From Bacillota bacterium (GTDB lineage Bacteria > Bacillota > Clostridia > UBA1381), in assembly GCA_021205715.1 (NCBI GenBank), contig JAJPXA010000120.1, positions 1 to 5,224 of the forward strand: a stretch of DNA of 5,224 nt, written 5' to 3'. Below the pieces are notes generated by a model, which did no database searches, was not told the origin of the DNA, and worked only from the letters and a program-made list of their open reading frames with translations. Position 1 is the first letter of the stretch. Every line of letters starts with the position of its first letter. The translations under genes and the position numbers were made by a program. Shown here piece by piece: positions 1 to 4,171 of the stretch.

Positions 1-263
1 AAGCCGATAAACTACTCAAAAAAACGGGACTGAAAAACGTGGTGTTTGATATGCGCCGCGTCACGTTTATGGATTCGTCCGGCATAGGCGTGATAATGGG
101 CAGATACAGGGTGGTATCGGCAATCGGCGGACGCGCCGCCGTATTCGGAATGTCGAAAAATATAGAGAGGATAATCGAAATGTCGGGACTTCGAAATATA
201 GTGATAATAACGGACAAGCTTCAGTCCGCTTTGGAGGAGGTATGTGATTATGCTAAAAAATAA
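1..263 (+). CDS. spoIIAA: SpoIIAA, anti-sigma-F factor antagonist (5' end missing)
   Basis: Anti-anti-sigma factor of the STAS domain family. When unphosphorylated it binds the SpoIIAB-ADP complex and frees sigma-F in the forespore; SpoIIAB inactivates it by phosphorylating one serine. The reading frame is already open at base 3, so the N-terminal part lies outside the window; an in-frame GTG at 39 is an internal valine (KNVVFDMRRV), not the start. The diagnostic stretch is FMDSSGIGVIMGRY, with the DSSG motif coded at 72-83; the first Ser (codon 75-77) corresponds to phospho-Ser58 of B. subtilis. It continues with IGG and the EMSGL helix typical of SpoIIAA. The stop TAA is at 261-263. The 3' end overlaps the start of spoIIAB by 14 bases, a sign of translational coupling. 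Identification rests on recalled similarity plus the operon order AA-AB-sigF and is very secure. Confidence 0.96.
   Translation, partial: ADKLLKKTGLKNVVFDMRRVTFMDSSGIGVIMGRYRVVSAIGGRAAVFGMSKNIERIIEMSGLRNIVIITDKLQSALEEVCDYAKK
233..241 (+). promoter_or_regulatory. Ribosome binding site of spoIIAB
   Basis: GGAGGAGGT lies inside the end of spoIIAA, 8 nt before ATG 250. It decides the start: the in-frame GTG at 244 is only 2 nt away, too close to be used. It is a strong site, much stronger than anything in front of sigF. Confidence 0.85.
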
Positions 264-678
264 TATGTACACGGAATTTTCGGCAATTCCCGAAAACGAG
301 GCATTTGCAAGAAGCGTCGCGGCGGCGTTCGCGATGAGCCTTGATCCGACATTGGATCAGCTCTCCGAGATAAAAACAGCCGTTTCCGAAGCGGTGACCA
401 ACGCCGTTATACACGGTTATGAGAAAAAAGAGGGCACCATTATAATGGAGGGCGTTATATACGGCGGCGCGGTTGAGTACACGATTAGGGACAAGGGCGT
501 GGGCATATCCGATATTCGCCGTGCGCGCGAGCCGCTCTATACCGGCAAACCGGAGGATGAGCGGAGCGGAATGGGTTTTACGATTATGGAAACGTTTATG
601 GACTCGTTGGAGGTCGAGAGCGAGGTTGGGAAGGGCACTTCGATCGTTATGACGAAAAACATAAGCAACGGCGAGTGA
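250..678 (+). CDS. spoIIAB: SpoIIAB, anti-sigma-F factor and serine kinase
   Basis: GHKL-type (histidine-kinase-like ATPase) protein that binds sigma-F and holds it inactive, and uses ATP to phosphorylate SpoIIAA. From ATG 250 it is 142 residues, close to the roughly 146 of B. subtilis, and the N-terminus MLKNNMYTEFSA aligns with MKNEMHLEFSA of that protein. Visible motifs: Arg21 (equivalent of Arg20, used to contact partners), the N box SEAVTNAVIHGY at 46-57 with Glu47 (catalytic base) and Asn51 (Mg-ATP), the G1 box RDKGVGI at 80-86, and ERSGMGFTIME at 104-114 forming the ATP lid and G2 box. All key residues are present, so it should be active. It overlaps spoIIAA by 14 bases and ends 21 nt before sigF. 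ATG 250 is preferred to GTG 244 because of the spacing from the ribosome binding site. Confidence 0.97.
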   Translation: MLKNNMYTEFSAIPENEAFARSVAAAFAMSLDPTLDQLSEIKTAVSEAVTNAVIHGYEKKEGTIIMEGVIYGGAVEYTIRDKGVGISDIRRAREPLYTGKPEDERSGMGFTIMETFMDSLEVESEVGKGTSIVMTKNISNGE

Positions 679-699
679 CAGGTTATTGAAAGCGGGTGA

Positions 700-1416
700 G
701 TGACGATAGATAACGCGGCGCTGATTAAAAAAATGCGAGGCGGCGACCGGAACGCGGAAACAGAGCTTGTAGAGAACAATATGGGTTTGGTATACAGCGC
801 GGTAAAGCGTTTTACGTCAAGAGGATACGAATTTGAGGATTTGGTGCAGATAGGCGCGATAGGGCTTATCAAAGCCGTGAAAAAATTCGACCCGTCGTTC
901 GGGACACAGTTTTCTACATATGCCGTGCCGATGATAATAGGGGAGATAAAGCGTTTTATGCGCGACGACGGCGCGGTAAAGATAAGCCGAGCGTTAAAGG
1001 AAACGGCTATGAAGGGACGGCGGTGTGAGGAAATGCTCAGAAAGCGCTTAAACCGCGAGCCGACGATACGCGAAATCGCGGACGAATGCGGGATAAGTGC
1101 CGAAAATCTGCTTGAGGCGTTCGAGGCGGCGGCGCCGCCGGAGTCGCTTTACGAGAAGATATACGATAACGGCGGCAGGGATATAAGCCTTGTCGACACC
1201 ATAGCCGGAGCGGATATGGAGGAGGACGTGATAAACAGAGTGCTTGTAAATGAAATTATGAGCGCGCTTACGGAGCGTGAGAAAAAAATTTTGATACTCC
1301 GTTATTTTCGCGGCAAAACGCAGGCGGAAACGGCAAAGGAATTCGGGGTGTCGCAGGTGCAGATTTCACGTATCGAAAAAAAGGCAATGGAAAAGCTGCG
1401 CTCCTCTTTGCCGTAG
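700..1416 (+). CDS. sigF: Sigma-F, forespore-specific RNA polymerase sigma factor
   Basis: Sigma-70 family factor that starts compartment-specific transcription in the forespore; it is held by SpoIIAB until SpoIIAA releases it. It has 238 residues, shorter than B. subtilis SigF (255) mainly at the N-terminus. Region 2 runs from about residue 24 to 95 (FEDLVQIGAIGLIKAVKKFD, then FSTYAVPMIIGEIKRFMRDDG), region 3 about 96-165 (PTIREIADECGIS), and region 4 about 185-238 with LTEREKKILILRYFRGKTQ and the helix-turn-helix ETAKEFGVSQVQISRIEKK. The start is GTG 700, because an in-frame TGA at 697-699 closes the frame upstream and no other start codon precedes the conserved LIKKMRGGD. The Shine-Dalgarno is poor: GGGTGA abuts the GTG, and AGGT lies 16 nt away. 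Assignment to sigma-F rather than the related sigma-G rests on the spoIIAA-spoIIAB neighbours. Confidence 0.96.
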   Translation: MTIDNAALIKKMRGGDRNAETELVENNMGLVYSAVKRFTSRGYEFEDLVQIGAIGLIKAVKKFDPSFGTQFSTYAVPMIIGEIKRFMRDDGAVKISRALKETAMKGRRCEEMLRKRLNREPTIREIADECGISAENLLEAFEAAAPPESLYEKIYDNGGRDISLVDTIAGADMEEDVINRVLVNEIMSALTEREKKILILRYFRGKTQAETAKEFGVSQVQISRIEKKAMEKLRSSLP

Positions 1417-1421
1417 CGTAA

Positions 1422-1460
1422 AAAGGGATTACATACAAGGAAAGCGTATGTAATCCCTTT
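1422..1460. terminator. Bidirectional intrinsic terminator between convergent operons
   Basis: Perfect inverted repeat with a 15-bp stem: AAAGGGATTACATAC at 1422-1436 pairs with GTATGTAATCCCTTT at 1446-1460 around a 9-nt loop. On the plus strand the stem ends in TTT and is followed by GTTTG; on the minus strand it runs into a five-T run (complement of 1420-1424) before ACGC. It begins 6 nt after the sigF stop and lies just beyond the stop of the minus-strand 64-residue gene, so it can end transcripts from both sides. The stem is AT-rich in the middle and the U-tracts are short, so efficiency is uncertain. Confidence 0.85.
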
Positions 1461-1465
1461 GTTTG

Positions 1466-1660
1466 TCAGCACTCACACTGCGGTTTGCAGGGCGGCGGAC
1501 ATTTTGGCTTGCAGGGCGGACAGCAGTCGTTTTTGTTTGACCCTCCGCCGAGCAGTGAACCGTCACCGCATAAGCAGAAGAACAGTATAATAATGGCGAT
1601 AATCCAAATCCAGCTGTTGTCGCCTTCGCCGCAGCCGTTGCCTCCTCCGAATAAACTCAT
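1466..1660 (-). CDS. Small Gly/Cys/Pro-rich single-span membrane protein (64 aa), function unknown
   Basis: I do not recognise a named family. The 64-residue product has three parts: a Gly-rich N-terminus with one Cys (MSLFGGGNGCGEGDN), one predicted membrane helix at about 16-31 (SWIWIIAIIILFFCLC), then a Gly/Ser linker and a C-terminal tail CCPPCKPKCPPPCKPQCEC. There are ten cysteines, seven of them in the last 19 residues. The tail reads as C-x-P-x tetrads: CCPP, CKPK, CPPP, CKPQ, then CEC. The start is ATG 1660 with AGGAGGG 6 nt upstream; an in-frame GTG at 1678 lies upstream of that site and is not supported. The Gly-rich head plus single helix loosely recalls small sporulation proteins such as YjcZ, and the Cys-rich tail recalls spore-coat or metal-binding peptides; both are analogies only. 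The reading frame is supported by the ribosome binding site, the promoter-like sequence upstream and the terminator just downstream. Confidence 0.75.
   Translation of the reverse strand: MSLFGGGNGCGEGDNSWIWIIAIIILFFCLCGDGSLLGGGSNKNDCCPPCKPKCPPPCKPQCEC
1476..1525 (-). repeat. Two-copy 24-bp tandem repeat in the Cys-Pro tail
   Basis: The codons for residues 46-53 (CCPPCKPK) and 54-61 (CPPPCKPQ) form adjacent 24-bp units, followed by a short remnant CEC. By hand comparison 16 of 24 bases agree, including an identical 11-base core CCGCCCTGCAA, which on the plus strand appears as TTGCAGGGCGG at 1485-1495 and 1509-1519. This suggests the tail grew by duplication of an eight-residue unit. Confidence 0.6.
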
Positions 1661-1666
1661 AAAAAA

Positions 1667-1673
1667 CCCTCCT
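1667..1673 (-). promoter_or_regulatory. Ribosome binding site of the 64-aa gene
   Basis: AGGAGGG on the minus strand, separated by six T residues from ATG 1660. It fixes the start at 1660 and rules out GTG 1678, which lies upstream of it. Confidence 0.85.
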
Positions 1674-1691
1674 ACCACATTACGTTTGATA

Positions 1692-1721
1692 TATAATATG
1701 TCAAAGGAGATTTTTTGTTAC
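1692..1721 (-). promoter_or_regulatory. Candidate promoter of the 64-aa gene (sigma-K-like or sigma-A-like)
   Basis: On the minus strand AC (1718-1717) is followed after exactly 16 bases by CATATTATA (1700-1692). This fits the known sigma-K pattern AC-N16-CATAnnnTA of the late mother cell. The same bases can also be read as a sigma-A promoter: GTAACA (1721-1716), a 17-base spacer, and TATTAT (1698-1693), with 4/6 and 5/6 matches. In either case transcription would start near 1685 and leave a leader of about 25 nt that keeps the ribosome binding site. A TTGACA at 1709-1704 overlaps this stretch, but its matching -10 position would fall on the ribosome binding site region. The pattern is short and in AT-rich DNA, so this is a candidate only. 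Confidence 0.45.
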
Positions 1722-1738
1722 GATTTTCGAATATACCG

Positions 1739-2032
1739 TTATTGCGCCGTGCCGGAGGCGACCTCTTTAAAAACAAATGAACCGTCCGGCGATAATGTGA
1801 TGTAAAGCATAATCGGCGGCATATTCAAACGGCGAATAACGGTCAGCCAACCGCTTTTTGTCTGCGAAATGGGGGAGTAGAGTGCGTGCGGATAGTGCGT
1901 TTGCACGTACCGCGATACCGCATCGTGCTGATTTTTGAATTTTATTTTGTTAAACGGTCCCAGCCCCTGCAAAGCGCCGACCGCTCCCGCCGCCGCAGCT
2001 CCCGCCATTAAAATCAATGTACGCTTTTTCAT
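1739..2032 (-). CDS. Hypothetical exported or membrane-anchored protein (97 aa)
   Basis: Not recognised. The N-terminus MKKRTLILMAGAAAAGAVGAL has a positive start and a small-residue hydrophobic core (about 5-21), as in a signal peptide or a single membrane anchor; there is no lipobox cysteine, and no cysteine at all in the protein. The remainder (about 28-97) is a small soluble region with KNQHDAVSRYVQTHYPHA, WLTVIRRLN and a likely beta-hairpin YITLSPDGSFVFKEV at 77-91. The start is ATG 2032, with AAGGAAGTG 6 nt before it; the in-frame GTG at 2041 is itself part of that ribosome binding site. It begins 25 nt after the rsmI stop with no terminator between, so it is probably the next gene of the same transcript. 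Its own ribosome binding site, gene spacing and export-like N-terminus argue that it is real. Confidence 0.7.
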   Translation of the reverse strand: MKKRTLILMAGAAAAGAVGALQGLGPFNKIKFKNQHDAVSRYVQTHYPHALYSPISQTKSGWLTVIRRLNMPPIMLYITLSPDGSFVFKEVASGTAQ

Positions 2033-2057
2033 TATTCCCACTTCCTTGTTTTCTTCA

Positions 2058-2894
2058 TTACACTCGATGGTATTCGTTATATATATCTCTTTTCGGGACC
2101 TGCCTGTCCAAGGACACCTGCTTTATCGCTTCCTTTTGCATCATACCCTTTGAGATATAGCGGTTTACGTGCTCGTTTACGGTCAGCGCATTCAGCGGAT
2201 TTTCCTCGGGCTTTGCCGCTTCGGACGCGCCCTCGATTACTATTACAAACTCGCCGCGCGGCGCCGCGTCGGCATACAGCAAAAGAGCGTCCGAAAGCGT
2301 GGTTCGTATCGCTTCCTCGTGAATTTTTGTAAGCTCGCGAACCAATGCTATTTTCCTGTCCCCAAACACATCGTATAAATCCTTGAGCGTTGTTTTTAAT
2401 TTATGCGGCGCCTCGTAAAATATGAGCGTGTGCGTGTCATTTTTAAGGCTCTCCAAATGCTCGAAGCGGTGACGCTTGTTGACGGACAAAAATCCCTCAA
2501 ACGCGAAACGCCTTGTTGAAATGCCGGAGATTATAAGCGCGTTAATCGCCGCTACGGGACCGGGTATCGGTACCGTGTCGATGGAATTTTCTATACACAG
2601 GGACACTAAATCCTCGCCCGGGTCGGATATTGCGACCGTTCCCGCGTCGGACACAAGAGCCACATTTTTGCCGTCCTTTAAAAGCGAAATTATGTATTCG
2701 CCCTTTTCCTTTTTGTTATGCTCGTGATAGGATGTGAGCGGCTTTGAAATTTCAAAATGATTTAAAAGTCCCAGCGTGCGGCGCGTGTCCTCTGCGGCTA
2801 TAATATCCGCATTTTTTAACGCTTCAAGACAGCGCAGGGAAATATCGCCCAAATTTCCTATAGGTGTCGCGCAAAGGTATAATTTTCCCGCCAT
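2058..2894 (-). CDS. rsmI: RsmI, 16S rRNA (cytidine-1402 2'-O)-methyltransferase
   Basis: SAM-dependent enzyme of the tetrapyrrole-methylase fold that adds the 2'-O-methyl group to C1402 in the decoding centre of 16S rRNA. The 278 residues from ATG 2894 are a little shorter than B. subtilis RsmI, which has a longer N-terminus. Family motifs in order: LCATPIGNLGD (7-17), AAEDTRRTLGLL (33-44), SYHEHN (55-60), VSDAGT..ISDPG (81-93), PGPVAAINALI (111-121), IFYEAPHKL (158-166), RELTKIHEE (186-194) and RGEFVIVIEG (213-222), then the C-terminal KEAIKQVSLDRQVPKRDIYNEYH. One oddity: the usual Pro of SDAGTP is Val87 here (codon GTC). The start follows GGAGGA by 6 nt; an in-frame extension of 33 codons upstream would overlap trmN6 and has no family support. 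It lies 13 nt after trmN6. Confidence 0.96.
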   Translation of the reverse strand: MAGKLYLCATPIGNLGDISLRCLEALKNADIIAAEDTRRTLGLLNHFEISKPLTSYHEHNKKEKGEYIISLLKDGKNVALVSDAGTVAISDPGEDLVSLCIENSIDTVPIPGPVAAINALIISGISTRRFAFEGFLSVNKRHRFEHLESLKNDTHTLIFYEAPHKLKTTLKDLYDVFGDRKIALVRELTKIHEEAIRTTLSDALLLYADAAPRGEFVIVIEGASEAAKPEENPLNALTVNEHVNRYISKGMMQKEAIKQVSLDRQVPKRDIYNEYHRV

Positions 2895-2900
2895 TTTACA

Positions 2901-2906
2901 TCCTCC
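2901..2906 (-). promoter_or_regulatory. Ribosome binding site of rsmI
   Basis: GGAGGA on the minus strand, 6 nt before ATG 2894, in the 13-nt gap after the trmN6 stop. It fixes the rsmI start and excludes the upstream in-frame codons that overlap trmN6. Confidence 0.85.
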
Positions 2907-2907
2907 G

Positions 2908-3669
2908 TTAATTGTTTGTTGTTGCATCTGCAAGCGGAAATCCGTAAATTTTATTGATTTCCTCCGTGTGTGTCCCGTCGCTGTTGTAGACATACAAATT
3001 CGGCAGAATTTTCATGTCGCTGCCGCCGCCCTTTACGCCCTCAACTAAAAGCAAATTGGGCGGTTTCGCCGCGTTCGGGCATACAAACCGCAGCCTTTTC
3101 GGCTCAATTTTGTATTTTCGCATACAGCACATAATATCGGCGATTCTGTTCGGGCGGTGAACCATATAAAAATGCCCGAACGGTATCAAAAGACTTGCCG
3201 CGGCGTTTATAACGTCCTCGAGAGTGCAAAGTATCTCGTGGCGCGCCGCGCTTTTTGTGTCGGTGTCGTTGCGGACACCCGCGCCGAGCTTCATATACGG
3301 CGGATTGCAGGTTATCTTATCGAAAACCGCTTTGCCGTAAATTTCAGCCGCGTTTTTTAAATCACCCTCGGTTATATGCACGCGCTCTTCAAGCGAGTTA
3401 AGCGCGACACTGCGCTTTGCGGTATCGCATATATCGCGCTGAATTTCAAGTCCGCATATGTACGGCGTCCGAGTTTTTGCCGACAGAAGCAGCGGCACTA
3501 TGCCGCATCCGGTGCATAAGTCAAGGGTTGCTTTTGATTTGGTGTCCCTCGCGAAATCCGATAAAAGCACCGCGTCTATTCCGAATTTAAATCCGCTTGC
3601 TTTTTGTATTATGCGAAGCCCGTTAATCTGTAAATCGTCCACGACCTCGCCGTCCAAAATATCAGTCAT
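2908..3669 (-). CDS. trmN6: TrmN6/YabB-like tRNA1(Val) adenine-37 N6-methyltransferase
   Basis: SAM-dependent class I methyltransferase of the TrmN6 (YfiC/YabB) family, expected to methylate N6 of an adenine next to a tRNA anticodon; the exact tRNA target in Clostridia is inferred from the family. The 253 residues show the YabB pattern throughout: GFKFGIDAVLLSDFA (26-40), SAM motif I LDLCTGCGIVPLLLS (49-63), the acidic LEIQ (74-77), DLKN (103-106), the catalytic NPPY (122-125), ARHEILCTLEDVI (142-154), VHRPNRI (170-176) and LLLVEGVKGGGSDMKILPNLYVY (206-228). ATG 3669 is chosen, overlapping the fabZ stop by 8 nt; a TTG at 3684 in frame has no ribosome binding site. The site before ATG 3669 is weak (AAGG, 3 nt away), so translational coupling to fabZ is likely. 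It is paired with rsmI as yabB and yabC are in B. subtilis, without the intervening yazA. Confidence 0.93.
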   Translation of the reverse strand: MTDILDGEVVDDLQINGLRIIQKASGFKFGIDAVLLSDFARDTKSKATLDLCTGCGIVPLLLSAKTRTPYICGLEIQRDICDTAKRSVALNSLEERVHITEGDLKNAAEIYGKAVFDKITCNPPYMKLGAGVRNDTDTKSAARHEILCTLEDVINAAASLLIPFGHFYMVHRPNRIADIMCCMRKYKIEPKRLRFVCPNAAKPPNLLLVEGVKGGGSDMKILPNLYVYNSDGTHTEEINKIYGFPLADATTNN

Positions 3670-4102
3670 TCGCCTTGTTTTCAATTACCGCGAAGCTTAT
3701 CTCGCCCATAGCCGCGACATCGCCGTCAACGGTAGCCTTAACGTTCGCTTTTCCCATACCGTGGCGGTATAAAAGCAATTCCGCGCTCAGGGTAAGAGTG
3801 TCCCCGGGGACAACCTGACGTCTGAATTTGAAGTTGTTTATGCCGGTAAACACACCGAGCTTGCCTTTGTTTTCGGGCATCGAGAGCAGCAATACCGCGC
3901 CCGCCTGCGCGAGCGCCTCGGTGATAAGCACGCCCGGCATTATCGGATTTCCGGGGAAGTGTCCCTGGAAAAACGGCTCGTTCGCCGTGACATTTTTAAT
4001 GCCGACAATGCTTTTGCCTTCTTCCATTTCGACGATTTTGTCAATCAAAAGCATAGGGTATCTGTGCGGTAAAATTTTCTGAATATCAATATTGTTAAGC
4101 AT
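3662..4102 (-). CDS. fabZ: FabZ, 3-hydroxyacyl-[acyl-carrier-protein] dehydratase
   Basis: Hot-dog-fold enzyme that removes water from beta-hydroxyacyl-ACP to give trans-2-enoyl-ACP in the type II fatty-acid elongation cycle, in the cytoplasm. The 146 residues match the usual length (about 140-150). It begins with IQKILPHRYPMLLIDKI (7-23) and carries the signature FFQGHFPGNPIMPGVLITEALAQ at 44-66, with catalytic His48 and Glu62 both present. It then has FTGINNFKFRRQVVPGDTL (86-104), the conserved core strand region. ATG 4102 has AAGGAAG about 5 nt before it. It overlaps trmN6 by 8 nt and lies 69 nt after the mbl stop. No recognisable FapR-like operator was found in the gap upstream. Confidence 0.97.
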   Translation of the reverse strand: MLNNIDIQKILPHRYPMLLIDKIVEMEEGKSIVGIKNVTANEPFFQGHFPGNPIMPGVLITEALAQAGAVLLLSMPENKGKLGVFTGINNFKFRRQVVPGDTLTLSAELLLYRHGMGKANVKATVDGDVAAMGEISFAVIENKAND

Positions 4103-4171
4103 TTTATCTTCCTTTCCGCGCCTTTTGGCGCAAGGTCTGTATATTTTCGGCTGTTCGCCGTGACCTACGTT
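4103..4171 (-). other. 69-nt gap between mbl and fabZ with two small hairpins
   Basis: On the minus strand the gap has CGGC-GAACA-GCCG (4160-4148) and then GCGCC-AAAA-GGCGC (4131-4118), the latter 2 nt upstream of the AAAGGAAG ribosome binding site of fabZ. Neither is followed by a T-run, so they are not intrinsic terminators in this direction. The second hairpin could influence fabZ translation or stabilise the 5' end of a processed message, but with 5-bp stems this is weak. I see no clear promoter. Confidence 0.4.

Noticed and set aside
342..359. Inverted repeat TGATCC-N6-GGATCA inside spoIIAB
   Set aside because: Six-base arms within coding sequence that encodes the conserved LDPTLDQL stretch; likely chance.
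537..872. Minus-strand open frame of 111 codons across spoIIAB and sigF
   Set aside because: Antisense shadow of two firmly identified genes; no start signal or recognisable protein.
1704..1709. TTGACA as a -35 element for the 64-aa gene
   Set aside because: At 16-18 base spacing the -10 would be TAATGT or worse and transcription would start at the ribosome binding site, removing the signal needed for translation.
1485..1805. Plus-strand open frame of 106 codons across the Cys-rich gene
   Set aside because: It begins inside the antisense of the Cys-Pro tail, has low-complexity Ser/Pro content and runs through the intergenic promoter region; the minus-strand gene has the ribosome binding site and a coherent protein design.
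2895..2993. Longer rsmI start giving 33 additional N-terminal residues
   Set aside because: The extra residues overlap the end of trmN6, do not match the family, and the strong GGAGGA lies just before the internal ATG at 2894.
4118..4160. Small hairpins between mbl and fabZ as a transcription terminator
   Set aside because: Stems are only 4-5 bp and no T-run follows on the minus strand, so termination is not supported.
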